36,665 nt of DNA from Devosia sp. (GCF_030689745.1 NZ_JAUYGL010000073.1:1-36665); one strand, 5' to 3'; counted from the stretch's first letter, positions 7,418 to 16,566 are shown. Translations and numbers: made by a program. The notes: generated by a model not told the origin, from the sequence alone.

Positions 7418-8788
7418 TCAGGCGGCGTCAAACACCACGCGATTGCGGCCTTCGCGCTTGGCGCGATACAACGCCACGTCGGCCCGTTTGATCAACGATT
7501 CCGGGGTGTCAGTCACGCTTTCATTGAGCGTCACCCCCGCCGAAACAGTCACCATGAGCGGGCGTGGCCCGCCCACCTCAAAGCCCCGATCGGCAATCGA
7601 TTGCCTTACCCGCTCCGCCACGGCCTCGGCCTGGCGGAAGTCGGTATCGGGCATCAGCACCACGAACTCTTCGCCGCCAAATCGGCAGGCAAGGTCCACG
7701 CCGCGGATGGTACGCTTCAGGCGAACTGCAAACTCGCGGATCACCGCGTCGCCGATATCGTGGCCGTGGCCATCATTGACCGCCTTGAAGTGATCAATGT
7801 CCAGGATCATCAGCGCCATATCGCGCTTGAGCTCCTGAGCCTTGCTCAGCATCACGCCCAAATGGCGGTCGAAGTACCGTCGATTATAGAGGCCGGTCAT
7901 GTCGTCGGTTATCGCCAACGCCATGGTATTGTTGACGCTTTGCCGCAGCTCCAGGGCGTAGCGCTGGCGCCGGATCTGGGTGCGAACCCGCGCCGCCAGT
8001 TCGTGGCGTTCTACGGGCCGCGAGATGACATCATTGACGCCCAAGTCGAGCGCCCGCACCACCTTGGGCTTATCGGCAGCATCGGCAACCAGAATGATCG
8101 GCAGATTGCGCGTGTGCTCCAGCGTGCGTATTTGCGAGCACACCCGCAACGGATCAAACTCGGTTAGCGACATCGCCACCAATGCCAGCTCATACTGGGC
8201 GCCAGTCACCTGGAACACTGCATCGGCCGGATTGGTCAGAATGTCGACGTCATGTTCAGGCGTGAGATAGCTCTTGATGCGCTCGGCGTGACGCAGATCG
8301 GTGTCGACAATCAGGATGACGCCGCCGTCCGTGTTGATCCTGTCCATTGCGCGCAACGCATCCTCGACAGCAATCTGCTGCCCCGTCATGGCGCGCGCCC
8401 GCAGCTCGTCGGTCAAGGATTTCAGCCGTACGAGGCTTTTGACCCGGGCCATCAGTTGCACGTCATCAACCGGCTTGGTCAGGAAATCATCAGCCCCAAC
8501 CTCAAGCCCGCGCACCCGGTCCGAGGTCTGGTCGAGCGCAGTGATCATCAGTACCGGCACGTGCTGGGTCCGGGGATTGCTCTTGAGGCGCTGGCAGACC
8601 TCGAACCCGTCCATGTCGGGCATCATCACGTCGAGCAGCACAAGGTCGATATCCTGGCTGTCGCAGATCGCCAAAGCTTGCGGCCCCGAAGACGCCGTCA
8701 CAACATCATAGTATTCCGCACTCAACCGCGCCTCGAGCAAGCGGACATTGGTCGGGAGATCATCTACAATCAGTACGCGCGCGGTCAC
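7418..8788 (-). CDS. pleD: PleD: two-receiver diguanylate cyclase response regulator
   Basis: Makes cyclic di-GMP from two GTP when phosphorylated; in Caulobacter it drives the motile-to-sessile transition at the cell pole. The protein is 456 aa from the GTG at 8786-8788, chosen because MTARVLIVDD is the usual N-terminus; a TTG four codons upstream is less likely. Receiver 1 (about 1-120) has phospho-acceptor D53 and K105. Receiver 2 (about 155-270) is degenerate, with hydrophobic or Ser residues where the Asp should be (around 206-208), as in known PleD, where it serves dimerisation. The GGDEF domain has GGEEF at 371-375, and the inhibitory site RGVD (362-365) lies five residues before it, so product inhibition is expected. 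It follows divK by 93 bases on the same strand. Confidence 0.96.
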   Translation of the reverse strand: MTARVLIVDDLPTNVRLLEARLSAEYYDVVTASSGPQALAICDSQDIDLVLLDVMMPDMDGFEVCQRLKSNPRTQHVPVLMITALDQTSDRVRGLEVGADDFLTKPVDDVQLMARVKSLVRLKSLTDELRARAMTGQQIAVEDALRAMDRINTDGGVILIVDTDLRHAERIKSYLTPEHDVDILTNPADAVFQVTGAQYELALVAMSLTEFDPLRVCSQIRTLEHTRNLPIILVADAADKPKVVRALDLGVNDVISRPVERHELAARVRTQIRRQRYALELRQSVNNTMALAITDDMTGLYNRRYFDRHLGVMLSKAQELKRDMALMILDIDHFKAVNDGHGHDIGDAVIREFAVRLKRTIRGVDLACRFGGEEFVVLMPDTDFRQAEAVAERVRQSIADRGFEVGGPRPLMVTVSAGVTLNESVTDTPESLIKRADVALYRAKREGRNRVVFDAA

Positions 8789-8881
8789 TATAAGCCCCAA
8801 AAACCAGTTCGCTGGCCGGTAGCGTCCACCACCGGCATCAAGCGGGCTGATCAGGCAGAGTGCATAGTCGGCGCTGCGCGA

Positions 8882-9253
8882 TCAGGCCGGGCCAATATAG
8901 CGGGCAATAGTTTCCAGAAAGTGAGGTACCGAGATCGGCTTGCTGATATATCCTTCGCAGCCGCCCTGCAAAATCCGCTCTTCATCACCCTTCATCGCGA
9001 AGGCGGTGACGGCAATCACCGGAATATGGGCGAGTTCGTCATCATCCTTGAGCCACTTGGTCACCACCAGCCCCGACACCTCGGGCAGTTGGATGTCCAT
9101 CAGGATGAGATCGGGGTGATGCGCGCGCGCCAGATCAAGCGCTTCCATACCATTGCGGGTCTGGATGACGGCATAGCCGCGCGATTCGAGCAGGTCGTTG
9201 AAGAGCTTCATGTTCAGCTCATTGTCTTCAACGATCATCACTGTCTTGGGCAT
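8882..9253 (-). CDS. divK: DivK: single-domain response regulator of cell polarity
   Basis: A 123-aa stand-alone receiver domain. In alphaproteobacteria DivK is phosphorylated and dephosphorylated by the histidine kinases PleC and DivJ and controls the CckA-CtrA pathway through DivL. Acidic residues E9-D10 near the N-terminus, phospho-acceptor D53 in [10 protein letters not shown]83 in AVTAFA and K105 in GYISKP are all present. There is no output domain. A strong ribosome site, AAGGAAGG, precedes the ATG. It is the first gene of the divK-pleD unit, and that pairing supports the specific name rather than a generic CheY-like call. The upstream region is shared with the rightward DUF3572 gene and contains a GCTAGC-flanked repeat; no clear CtrA box is seen. 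Confidence 0.94.
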   Translation of the reverse strand: MPKTVMIVEDNELNMKLFNDLLESRGYAVIQTRNGMEALDLARAHHPDLILMDIQLPEVSGLVVTKWLKDDDELAHIPVIAVTAFAMKGDEERILQGGCEGYISKPISVPHFLETIARYIGPA

Positions 9254-9277
9254 TGAGCCTTCCTTGCGGCGCTAAGC

Positions 9278-9315
9278 GCTAGCGGCACTTCGCTTCGCCG
9301 CTCATTTCAGCTAGC
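9278..9315. repeat. GCTAGC-flanked repeat copy A in the divK/DUF3572 divergent region
   Basis: GCTAGC at 9278-9283 and 9310-9315 flank TTCGCTTCGCCGCT (9289-9302), which is the exact reverse complement of a 14-base core also found between GCTAGC sites at 18392-18424. It lies in the roughly 100-base region that must hold the promoters of divK and DUF3572. Confidence 0.55.
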
Positions 9316-9351
9316 ATCAAAACTCTTACAAATCATCAAACGAGCCCGGTA

Positions 9352-9633
9352 TTGCCCCGTCCAGAGAAAGCGACCTCATCCCTGGCACCCCTTGCCGACA
9401 CCTGCCTGGGCTACCTCGCCGAGCACCCAGAAGAGCTACTGGCCTTCATGCACCATGCCGGCCTGGACCCCGACGCCTTGCGCAAGGCCGTCGGCACGCC
9501 AGCCCTGCAACGCGGCCTCGTCGACTATTTTGCCTCAAACGAACCGATTCTGCTCGCCCTCTGCGCAAATTCTGCAATTTCACCCGAAGACTTCATGCGG
9601 GTGTTCCATCAGATCAACCGGACGGAGTATTGA
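9352..9633 (+). CDS. DUF3572 family protein
   Basis: A 93-aa mostly helical, acidic protein resembling DUF3572, an alphaproteobacterial family of unknown function commonly placed just before dinB and next to divK-pleD. Features are LGYLAEHPEELLAFMHHAGLDPDALR and repeated short helices; there are no catalytic motifs, signal peptide or membrane segment. The start is a TTG at 9352; no ATG is available upstream in frame, and the first internal ATG would remove a third of the protein. The stop is followed immediately by the dinB start, so the two are translationally coupled. The family call rests on pattern and position. Confidence 0.82.
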   Translation: MPRPEKATSSLAPLADTCLGYLAEHPEELLAFMHHAGLDPDALRKAVGTPALQRGLVDYFASNEPILLALCANSAISPEDFMRVFHQINRTEY

Positions 9634-10956
9634 TTGGCGCTGGATTGGCTCTGCCGCGACTGTCTCGAATACGGCACGGCGGACCGCGACCTGGACCGCT
9701 GCCCCCGCTGCGGCTCACCCCGTCTGCGCAGCCATCCCGAACTGTTTACCCTCACCACCGTCCACGTCGATTGCGATGCCTTTTATGCCTCGGTCGAAAA
9801 GCGTGACAATCCCAGCCTGCGCGACAAGCCACTGATTATCGGCGGCGGCGTTCGCGGCGTGGTTTCAACCTGTTGCTACATTGCCCGCCAGTCGGGCGTG
9901 CGGTCGGCCATGCCCATGTTCAAGGCGCGAGAGCTGTGCCCCGATGCCGTGATCATCAAGCCCGACATGGCCAAATATGTCGCTGTCAGCCGCCAGATCC
10001 GCAGCCATATGGACGCATTGACCCCACTGGTTGAACCGATTTCGATCGATGAGGCATTCCTTGACATGGCCGGCACCCAGGCCCTGCACAAGGCACCACC
10101 CGCGGTGGTGTTGGCCCGTTTCGCCCGCACCGTTGAAACCGAGATCGGCGTCTCGATTTCAGTTGGACTCAGCCACAACAAGTTTCTGGCTAAAGTTGCC
10201 TCGGACCTTGATAAGCCGCGCGGCTTTGCCGTGATCGGCGTGGCAGAAACCCTGCAATTTCTGGCACCAAGACCCATCAGCCTGATCTACGGGGTGGGCA
10301 AAGTGTTTGCCGAGACGCTGCGCAAGGACGGTCTGGTCACCATCGGTCAGTTGCAGAATGAGCCCCCGGAGCGCCTGATGCGCCGCTATGGCGAAACCGG
10401 CGCCCGGCTCGCCCGCCTGTCGCGGGGCCAGGACAGCAGGCGTATCGCTACCGACGGTGAAATGAAGACCGTTTCTTCTGAAACCACGTTTTTCACCGAC
10501 ATCAGCAGTCTCGATGCCCTCTCCACCGAACTGCTCAAGGTCACCGAACGACTGTCCGAGCGGCTCAAGGCCAAAAACATCGTCGGTGATACGGTGACAC
10601 TAAAGCTGAAATCGACCGGTTTCCGCTTGCGTACCCGCGCCCGACACTTGATGATCCCGACCCAGCTTGCCAATGTCATTTATGAAACCGGGCTGTCGCT
10701 GCTGCAACGCGAAGTGGATGGCACCGCTTTCCGGCTGATTGGAATCGGTGTTTCGGGTATCGATGCCGCCGATGGCAGCGATCCGGCCGATCTGCTGGAA
10801 CCAATAGTGGCCCGCAAGGCGGCCGCCGAGCGCGCGGTGGATCGAGTGCGCACCCGCTTTGGCCGCGAGGCCGTGGTGCGCGGCAAGCTCTATAAATTTC
10901 GGCCGGCGCCGCCGGCAGAACCGGACGACGACCAAACTGAAGGCAAGACCAAATGA
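9634..10956 (+). CDS. dinB: DNA polymerase IV (Y family) with N-terminal zinc-ribbon extension
   Basis: An error-prone translesion DNA polymerase, 440 aa. The first 30 residues form an extra segment with C7-x2-C10 and C23-x2-C26, a likely zinc ribbon absent from E. coli DinB but, as I recall, present in rhizobial homologues. The palm begins with [11 protein letters not shown] (D46 catalytic, F50-Y51 around the steric gate), and the second catalytic pair is D139-E140 in SIDEAFLD. Helix-hairpin-helix thumb and little-finger regions follow, with a charged tail. The start is a TTG directly after the DUF3572 stop; using a later start would lose the zinc ribbon or the first catalytic Asp. It overlaps the next gene by four bases (ATGA). 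No LexA box is seen upstream, since the run begins at DUF3572. Confidence 0.95.
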   Translation: MALDWLCRDCLEYGTADRDLDRCPRCGSPRLRSHPELFTLTTVHVDCDAFYASVEKRDNPSLRDKPLIIGGGVRGVVSTCCYIARQSGVRSAMPMFKARELCPDAVIIKPDMAKYVAVSRQIRSHMDALTPLVEPISIDEAFLDMAGTQALHKAPPAVVLARFARTVETEIGVSISVGLSHNKFLAKVASDLDKPRGFAVIGVAETLQFLAPRPISLIYGVGKVFAETLRKDGLVTIGQLQNEPPERLMRRYGETGARLARLSRGQDSRRIATDGEMKTVSSETTFFTDISSLDALSTELLKVTERLSERLKAKNIVGDTVTLKLKSTGFRLRTRARHLMIPTQLANVIYETGLSLLQREVDGTAFRLIGIGVSGIDAADGSDPADLLEPIVARKAAAERAVDRVRTRFGREAVVRGKLYKFRPAPPAEPDDDQTEGKTK

Positions 10957-11411
10957 CCAGCCCAATCGAAAAACTCCGCGAGTACGGCTATGAACTGCCC
11001 GCCCCCAAGGTACCCGTGGCCAGCTATGTGCCGGTCGCGCGCAGCGGTAATCTGCTCTACGTCTCCGGCCAGATCTCTGCCAACGATCAGGGCGTGGTCA
11101 CCGGACTGCTCGGCGATACCATGAACGTCGTCCAGGGTGGCAATGCCGCTGAACTGTCGGCGCTCAACGTCCTCTCCCAGATCGTTCACGCTGCCGGCGT
11201 CCCGCTTGAGGATATCAAGCGTATCGTCAAGGTTACGGTTCTGGTGGCGTCCACACCCGACTTCACCGAGCAACATCTGGTTGCCAATGGCTGCTCCAAC
11301 CTGCTCGTCGCCATTCTGGGCGAGAAGGGCAAGCACGCCCGTGCCGCCTTTGGCGTAGCCTCCCTGCCCTTCGGCGCCGCCGTCGAAATCGAAGCGATAG
11401 TCGAAGTCTAG
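10953..11411 (+). CDS. RidA family (YjgF/YER057c/UK114) protein
   Basis: A 152-aa small trimer-forming protein. True RidA deaminates reactive enamine/imine intermediates from PLP enzymes; this longer branch is less well characterised. The core VSGQI motif (near residue 35) and the C-terminal [17 protein letters not shown] strand are clear. The central region [22 protein letters not shown] matches the subgroup of about 150 aa rather than the 125-130 aa RidA. The catalytic Arg of canonical RidA is not evident at the usual place (the segment reads FGVASLPFG), so I avoid the name ridA. The start codon overlaps the dinB stop. The following 200 bases hold a gene relic. Confidence 0.88.
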   Translation: MTSPIEKLREYGYELPAPKVPVASYVPVARSGNLLYVSGQISANDQGVVTGLLGDTMNVVQGGNAAELSALNVLSQIVHAAGVPLEDIKRIVKVTVLVASTPDFTEQHLVANGCSNLLVAILGEKGKHARAAFGVASLPFGAAVEIEAIVEV

Positions 11412-11412
11412 G

Positions 11413-11635
11413 CATTTTGGACCATCACAGTCCGGTGCACCTGCTGCACGGGCAACCCGGCTCGATTTCATCGCCTGCCGTCACGCGGCTCGACCCTCTG
11501 GCGATCAAGTTCTGGCGAGCACCGGGAAAGCCCGTGACGGCGGGGACAATTCGGTCCAAGGTTGCAGCGGAGGCTGCCCGGCCCCACATGGATCAGATTG
11601 TCTTCGAAGGTTTCAATCCCGACATTGCCCGATAG
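11413..11635 (+). pseudogene. Relic of a glycerophosphodiester phosphodiesterase gene
   Basis: Two short frames that overlap out of phase resemble the end of a bacterial GDPD (UgpQ-like) protein. In the first phase, LDFIACRHAARP (11461-11496) recalls the late DFIAYDV strand of the family. One phase further, FWRAPGKPVTAGTIRS followed by MDQIVFEGFNPD and a stop at 11633-11635 recalls the family's terminal TWTVR...ADQIIFEGF segment. An intact gene would need about 240 codons; only some 75 remain, with a one-base phase change and no start. In rhizobial genomes I recall a GDPD gene between this RidA type and this acyltransferase, which fits decay in place. The stop overlaps the TTG of the next gene, as expected if coupling survived. 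This is pattern recognition, not alignment. Confidence 0.5.
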
Positions 11636-12800
11636 CGGATACACGGCCACCGTCCATCCCTCCACTGCCAGCATTCCAGCGGCCGTGTGGAATGCCCTTG
11701 CGCCCTCGACCGACGGCAAGGTGGACAATCCTTTTCTTGATCATGCGTTTTTTCTGGCGCTTGAAGAATCGGGCTGCGCCACCGCCAGCACCGGCTGGCA
11801 GCCCCAGCACATTGTTCTGTCCGATGCTGATGAGACACCCATCGGGTTGATGCCGCTCTTTCTCAAATCCCACTCCATGGGCGAATATGTCTTCGACCAT
11901 GGCTGGGCCGATGCGCTGGAACGGACCGGTGGCAGCTACTATCCCAAGCTGCAATGCTCGGTGCCCTTTACCCCGGCGACCGCCCCCAAGCTGCTGGTGC
12001 CGTCGGGGAACGCATCTGTGCGGGCCGCCTTGCTCTCGACCGCCCAGCAGCTTGCGCTGCAGCGCCATGCCTCCTCGGTGCACGCCACTTTCGTACCTGA
12101 AGCAGAGGCCAATGAAATTGAGGCCGCAGGCTGGCTCAAACGCGTCGACACGCAGTTCCATTGGCACAATGATGGCTATGCCAGTTTTGACGAGTTTCTC
12201 GAGACCCTGTCGTCACGCAAGCGCAAGACCATACGCCGCGAACGCCGCGACGCACTGATGGATGGGCTTTCCGTCAAATGGCTATCGGGCGCCGATCTGC
12301 AGGAACATCACTGGGACGCCTTCTACGATTTCTATGAGGACACTGGCGCCCGCAAATGGGGCCGCCCCTATCTCAACCGCGAATTCTTCTCGCGCATCAG
12401 CGCCACCATGCCCGAATCCATCGTGCTGATGCTGGCCTATGACGGCGACGAACCGATTGCTGGTGCCATCAATTTCGTCGGCAAAGACCGGATTTTCGGC
12501 CGCAATTGGGGCTGCACCCGGGACGTCCCCTTCCTGCATTTTGAGCTCTGTTACTATCAGGCCATCGACTACGCCATTGCCCACAAACTGGCTGTGGTCG
12601 AGGCCGGGGCCCAGGGCGAACACAAGCTGGCCCGCGGTTACGCACCTGCGTCAACCTATTCGGTGCACTGGCTTGCCCATCCAGGATTGCGCGCCGCCGT
12701 CGCCGACTATCTTGAGCACGAACGCCAGTCCGTCGAGCGCAACCAGGACCTGCTCGACCAGTTCACTCCGTTCCGCAAGGGTGAACGCACCGACCGCTAG
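11625..12800 (+). CDS. FemAB-like / GNAT-superfamily acyltransferase (DUF482, PF04339 type)
   Basis: A protein of about 391 aa of the family annotated as peptidoglycan biosynthesis/recognition or GNAT N-acetyltransferase. Its reaction is not established. Features typical of the family are NPFLDHAFFLALEESGCA near the N-terminus, GWQPQHIVL, the long FDEFLETLSSRKRKTIRRERRDA segment (basic helix), the DTGARKWGRPYLNREFF stretch, and VEAGAQGEHKLARGY near the end. There is no signal peptide or membrane segment. The start is uncertain: a TTG at 11625 fits the family N-terminus and overlaps the upstream relic by 11 bases, while a TTG at 11562 would add 21 residues that simply read the relic in another phase. 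Downstream, 59 bases separate it from the hydroxylase fusion. Confidence 0.85.
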   Translation: MPDSGYTATVHPSTASIPAAVWNALAPSTDGKVDNPFLDHAFFLALEESGCATASTGWQPQHIVLSDADETPIGLMPLFLKSHSMGEYVFDHGWADALERTGGSYYPKLQCSVPFTPATAPKLLVPSGNASVRAALLSTAQQLALQRHASSVHATFVPEAEANEIEAAGWLKRVDTQFHWHNDGYASFDEFLETLSSRKRKTIRRERRDALMDGLSVKWLSGADLQEHHWDAFYDFYEDTGARKWGRPYLNREFFSRISATMPESIVLMLAYDGDEPIAGAINFVGKDRIFGRNWGCTRDVPFLHFELCYYQAIDYAIAHKLAVVEAGAQGEHKLARGYAPASTYSVHWLAHPGLRAAVADYLEHERQSVERNQDLLDQFTPFRKGERTDR

Positions 12801-12859
12801 CACGGTTCGGCGATGATCGTGGCTTTCCCCAACCACCCAAGAGCTCTATGTAGATTGCC

Positions 12860-13984
12860 ATGATTTTGGACATTTTCTTTTTCGTGCTGCAGGCCGTTCT
12901 GGTATTTGTGGCTTCAACCGTGCTGTTTGACGCTCTGCACTGGACCCTGCACCAATGGGAGGGTTCCTCGATCCCGTTGCTGCGCCGTCTGTCGTCCTGG
13001 CATTGGGTTCATCACAAGTTCCTGGGTGTGGACATGCAGATCAACCCGGCCTATGCCCGCGCCAATATCTGGTTCCATATCTTGCCCGAGTATCTCACCT
13101 CGATGGCCGGAACAGTAATCTTCCTGTTGGTCTTTCCCTGGCCGCCCATTGCCGCCGTGGCCGTGCTCCGGACAGTCATGCTGGTGATGACGCTGCGCGA
13201 AGAGGGGCTGGACTACAATCACATGTCGATGGACCGCGTCGGCGGTCAGCAGAACCTGCTCTGGGTCGGCGACAATTACCACGCCATGCATCATGTCTAT
13301 CCGCACAATTTCTTCTCATCTTTCGCCAATGTGTTTGACCTGCTGGCCGGCACCACCTGCCAGATCAAGGGCCGTCGATTTCTGGTGACCGGCGCCAGCG
13401 GTGCCTTCGGCTCGGCCATGGTCGAAAAACTCACCCGCGCCGGCGCGATTGTCGAAACCGCCAAATCCGGCGTCGACTTCAGCGCGGGCGACTACTCGGC
13501 CATACGGGCCAAACTCGAAACAGCTGACGTTCTGATCATGGCGCACGGCGCCAAGACTGATGATTGCTGGAATGCCAATTTCGTCACCTTCCGTGACCTG
13601 ACCGAACTTTTCACCGAGGTCGGAAACACCCGCCTCGCCCCCCCGGAAGTCTGGGCGCTGGGCTCCGAGGTCGAGTTTCACGGCGATATGGGTATGGACG
13701 AGCTCAAGGCTTATTCCGCCTCAAAGCGGGCCTTCGCCGCCAAGGCGCTGGACTTCTATCGCTCGGATGCGCTGATCTATCGGCATATCGTGCCCTCCTC
13801 CTTCAACTCGGCGATGGGCAAAGGCGCCATGAGCGCCAGCACAGCCGCCAACATTGCCCTGTTCTTTATTCGCCGGGGCTTCCGATACGTACCGGTGACC
13901 TTTACCGGCCTCGCTGTCCTCAACTACTTTCGTTTTCGATTCTTGCAGAAGGGACAGCCGGAAATTGTCCAGCCAGCGGAGTGA
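12860..13984 (+). CDS. Fatty-acid hydroxylase/sterol-desaturase-like protein fused to a short-chain dehydrogenase
   Basis: A 374-aa two-domain protein. The N-terminal part (about 1-170) is a membrane-bound di-iron hydroxylase of the sterol desaturase family with histidine motifs H27-x3-H31, H48-x2-HH and H141-x2-HH among hydrophobic segments. The C-terminal part (about 172-374) is a Rossmann SDR with nucleotide-binding TGASGAFG (177-184), likely catalytic Ser near 269, and Y285-x3-K289. Such fusions are annotated in databases as bifunctional sterol desaturase/short chain dehydrogenase; the substrate is unknown to me. A simple reading is that a hydroxylated lipid or terpenoid made at the membrane is then oxidised or reduced by the tethered domain. 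It ends three bases before the HIT gene and is probably cotranscribed with it. Confidence 0.88.
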   Translation: MILDIFFFVLQAVLVFVASTVLFDALHWTLHQWEGSSIPLLRRLSSWHWVHHKFLGVDMQINPAYARANIWFHILPEYLTSMAGTVIFLLVFPWPPIAAVAVLRTVMLVMTLREEGLDYNHMSMDRVGGQQNLLWVGDNYHAMHHVYPHNFFSSFANVFDLLAGTTCQIKGRRFLVTGASGAFGSAMVEKLTRAGAIVETAKSGVDFSAGDYSAIRAKLETADVLIMAHGAKTDDCWNANFVTFRDLTELFTEVGNTRLAPPEVWALGSEVEFHGDMGMDELKAYSASKRAFAAKALDFYRSDALIYRHIVPSSFNSAMGKGAMSASTAANIALFFIRRGFRYVPVTFTGLAVLNYFRFRFLQKGQPEIVQPAE

Positions 13985-13987
13985 TCC

Positions 13988-14404
13988 ATGACCTATGATC
14001 CAGCCAATATCTTTGCGAAAATCCTGCGCGGCGAAATCCCCGCTCACAAGGTTTATGAAGACGAGACCGCCCTGGTGATGATGGATATTTTTCCGCAGTC
14101 GGTCGGCCATACCCTGGTCATTCCCAAGTCAGCCTCGCGCAATCTGCTCGACGCCGATCCGGCAGTTTTGTCCGCAGTCATGCCGCTGGTACAGCGTGTC
14201 GCCACAGCAGCCAAGGCCGCCACCAATGCCGATGGCATCCGTGTCGCCCAGTTCAATGAAGCCGCGGCTGGGCAGACGGTGTACCATCTGCACTTTCATG
14301 TCATCCCGATGTTTGAAGGGGTGGAGATGGGCGCTCACGGCCGCAACCAAGCGGACAATGACGAGCTGGCCGCCCTAGCCGGCAAGATTGCTGCCCAGCT
14401 CTAG
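13988..14404 (+). CDS. HIT family nucleotide-binding hydrolase
   Basis: A 138-aa histidine-triad protein of the HINT type; relatives hydrolyse nucleoside phosphoramidates or AMP-linked lysine. The signature HLHFHVIP (His-x-His-x-His) lies near residue 100, and the N-terminal FAKILRGEIPAHKVYEDE is standard. Length and ends match the family. It begins three bases after the hydroxylase/SDR stop, so it is likely the last gene of the rightward run. The 112 bases after it, before the end of the oppositely directed lolD, hold a G/C-run hairpin and nothing else I can identify. Confidence 0.95.
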   Translation: MTYDPANIFAKILRGEIPAHKVYEDETALVMMDIFPQSVGHTLVIPKSASRNLLDADPAVLSAVMPLVQRVATAAKAATNADGIRVAQFNEAAAGQTVYHLHFHVIPMFEGVEMGAHGRNQADNDELAALAGKIAAQL

Positions 14405-14436
14405 AGCATTCACATTGATGCTGATGCGGTGCCATC

Positions 14437-14457
14437 GCCCCTCCCTAAAGGGGGGGC
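14437..14457. terminator. Hairpin between convergent HIT and lolD genes
   Basis: GCCCCTCCC (14437-14445) can pair with GGGGGGGC (14450-14457) around TAAA. It lies between two converging genes and could stop transcription from either side. No T-run follows in either direction, so it is a weak terminator candidate or a dispersed palindromic repeat. Confidence 0.4.
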
Positions 14458-14516
14458 TCAAAGGTTGCGGCAGGCAGGGTGTATAGCGTTTTGGCGTTCA
14501 GACTGGCGGTGCCCAC

Positions 14517-15203
14517 TCACAATGTGTGATCGACAACCAATCCGCCCTTGAGCGTGACAATCCGGTCGGCGCGGCGCGCCAGATCGTGGTTGTGGGTGGC
14601 AATCAAGGCTGCCGCCCCTTCATTCTTGATCAGGTCGGCCAGCGCCCCGAACACGATGTCGCTGGTTTCGGGGTCAAGATTGCCAGTGGGTTCATCGGCC
14701 AGAATGACCTTGGGATGGTTGGCCGCCGCCCGGGCAATCGCCACGCGCTGCTGTTCGCCGCCCGACAATTCAGCTGGCCGATGGCTGGCGCGCGCCGCAA
14801 TGCCGAGCAGCTCAAGCAATTCCATGGAACGCTTGTCCGCCTCGGCCGGCGACTTGCCGGCAATCAGCTGCGGCATGGAGACATTCTCCAATGCCGTGAA
14901 CTCGGGCAGCAGGTGGTGAAACTGGTACACGTAACCCACTGTCGATCGGCGCAACTGCGTCCGGCCACGATCACCCAGATGGCTGGTCTTGATCCCCATC
15001 AACTCCACTTCGCCCCCCTGTGGGCTCTCCAGCAGGCCTGAGAGGTGCAGCAGCGTCGATTTGCCGGCGCCAGAGGGTGCGACAAGCGCCACCATCTCAC
15101 CGCTCTGTACGGTCAGGTTGGCGGCTTCGAGTACACGGACGATCTTGTCGCCTTGACCATAGTGGCGATGCACATCGGTGAGAACCAGATGGGGCTTACT
15201 CAT
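14517..15203 (-). CDS. lolD: Lipoprotein-releasing system ATP-binding protein
   Basis: A 228-aa ABC ATPase that powers release of outer-membrane lipoproteins from the inner membrane to the carrier LolA. Walker [10 protein letters not shown] is near residue 41, the signature [14 protein letters not shown] near 144, Walker [13 protein letters not shown] near 165, and a switch His in IATHNHD near 202. The first Walker A position is Ala rather than Gly. Its start overlaps the end of the permease gene by eight bases, so the two subunits are coupled. In many rhizobia dnaE follows lolD, as I recall; here the neighbour is a convergent HIT gene, so gene order has been rearranged at this point. Confidence 0.95.
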   Translation of the reverse strand: MSKPHLVLTDVHRHYGQGDKIVRVLEAANLTVQSGEMVALVAPSGAGKSTLLHLSGLLESPQGGEVELMGIKTSHLGDRGRTQLRRSTVGYVYQFHHLLPEFTALENVSMPQLIAGKSPAEADKRSMELLELLGIAARASHRPAELSGGEQQRVAIARAAANHPKVILADEPTGNLDPETSDIVFGALADLIKNEGAAALIATHNHDLARRADRIVTLKGGLVVDHTL

Positions 15204-16566
15204 AACGCAATGCCTCTACCGGATCATATTGGGCCGCGCGCCAGGCAGGATACAGCGTCGCCAGAAAACTCAGCCCCAAGGCGAGCCCAACGACCACGGC
15301 AACCTCCACCGGATCAGTCTTGGACGGCAGCGTTGACAGGAAGAATACCTCGGGCGGAAAGATCGCCACACCCAGCGTGTTCGACACAAAGGCCCGCAGT
15401 GTTTCCGCATTGGCGGCCACGATCAGGCCCAGCACCACGCCCGTCAGCGTGCCGATCACGCCGATGGTGGTGCCCGTGATCGAGAAGATGCGCATGATCG
15501 CGCCGCGCGTGGCTCCCATGGTACGCAGCACGGCAATGTCGGAGCTTTTGTCCTTCACCAGCATGATCAGGCTGGAAATAATATTGAACGCCGCCACCAG
15601 GATAATCATCGACAGAATGGTGAACATCACCACGCGTTCGACCTGCAGCGCCGAGAAGAACGTCTCGTTGCGCTGCTGCCAGTCGGTCAGCACCAGTGGT
15701 CGGGTCGACGGATCAGACTGTAGCCTTTGCCGCATCTCGATCACGTTGTCGGGATCGTCGATGAAGACTTCCGCCGCCGAAACCTGATTGACGCGCTCAT
15801 AGGCAGCGTCGATCTCGGCGTCGCTCGCCAAGGGATCCAACGGCCCCATGCCGGGTTTCAGCACCTCTTCAAATTTCTTGAAATAGGTCTGCGCCGGCTC
15901 GAGGGGCATGTACATGAAGAAGCTGTCAAACTCGACCATGCCAAGATTGAAAATGACATTGACCGGGTAGGAGCGGATTTGTGGCGTCGAGCCAAATGGC
16001 GTCATCGCCCCATCCGGATTGATGATCTGCACCTGGTCACCCAGCGACACCCCCAGGGCTTGCGCCAACCGGTAACCGATCGCGACGCCCTTGGAGCTAT
16101 CCCACTCGTCCCAGCCGCCCTGTACTGCCGAATTGTACAGCAGGTCGAGCTTTTCAAGGTTTTCCGCATCCATGCCGCGCACCGTCGCGCCGGTTGAACT
16201 ACCGGGACCGGAGGCAAGCACCTGACCCTCGACGAAATAGACCGCGAAACTGACGCCATCAATCTGCTCGAGTGCGGCGATGGTCTCCTTGTAGTCGGTG
16301 AATTCGCGCTCGATGGGAAACGCGGTGAAGTGGCCGTTCAGACCCAGGATTTTGGTCAGCAGCTCGGCGCGGAAGCCGTTCATTACCGACATCACCACGA
16401 TTAGGGTCGCTACCCCGATAGCCACGCCGACCATAGTCAGGCTGGCGATCACCGAAATGAACGCCTCCTTGCGCCGGGCCCGCAAATAGCGGCCAGCGAT
16501 CAGCCACTCAAAGCGCGAAAAGGCGCGCGTGCCCTTGTTCAGTGCAGGCTGCGCCGTGTCGGTCAA
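15196..16566 (-). CDS. Lipoprotein-releasing system permease (LolC/LolE family)
   Basis: A 456-aa inner-membrane subunit, somewhat longer than E. coli LolC or LolE (about 400-414 aa). One membrane segment lies near residues 38-65 ([21 protein letters not shown]), followed by a periplasmic domain of about 260 residues and three segments in the last 140 residues ([56 protein letters not shown]), the FtsX arrangement. Only one permease gene is present, so a homodimer with LolD is likely, as in other alphaproteobacteria; I therefore do not choose between lolC and lolE. The start is a TTG that overlaps the proS stop (TTGA). The gene is sandwiched between proS and lolD in one coupled unit. Confidence 0.94.
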   Translation of the reverse strand: MTDTAQPALNKGTRAFSRFEWLIAGRYLRARRKEAFISVIASLTMVGVAIGVATLIVVMSVMNGFRAELLTKILGLNGHFTAFPIEREFTDYKETIAALEQIDGVSFAVYFVEGQVLASGPGSSTGATVRGMDAENLEKLDLLYNSAVQGGWDEWDSSKGVAIGYRLAQALGVSLGDQVQIINPDGAMTPFGSTPQIRSYPVNVIFNLGMVEFDSFFMYMPLEPAQTYFKKFEEVLKPGMGPLDPLASDAEIDAAYERVNQVSAAEVFIDDPDNVIEMRQRLQSDPSTRPLVLTDWQQRNETFFSALQVERVVMFTILSMIILVAAFNIISSLIMLVKDKSSDIAVLRTMGATRGAIMRIFSITGTTIGVIGTLTGVVLGLIVAANAETLRAFVSNTLGVAIFPPEVFFLSTLPSKTDPVEVAVVVGLALGLSFLATLYPAWRAAQYDPVEALRYE

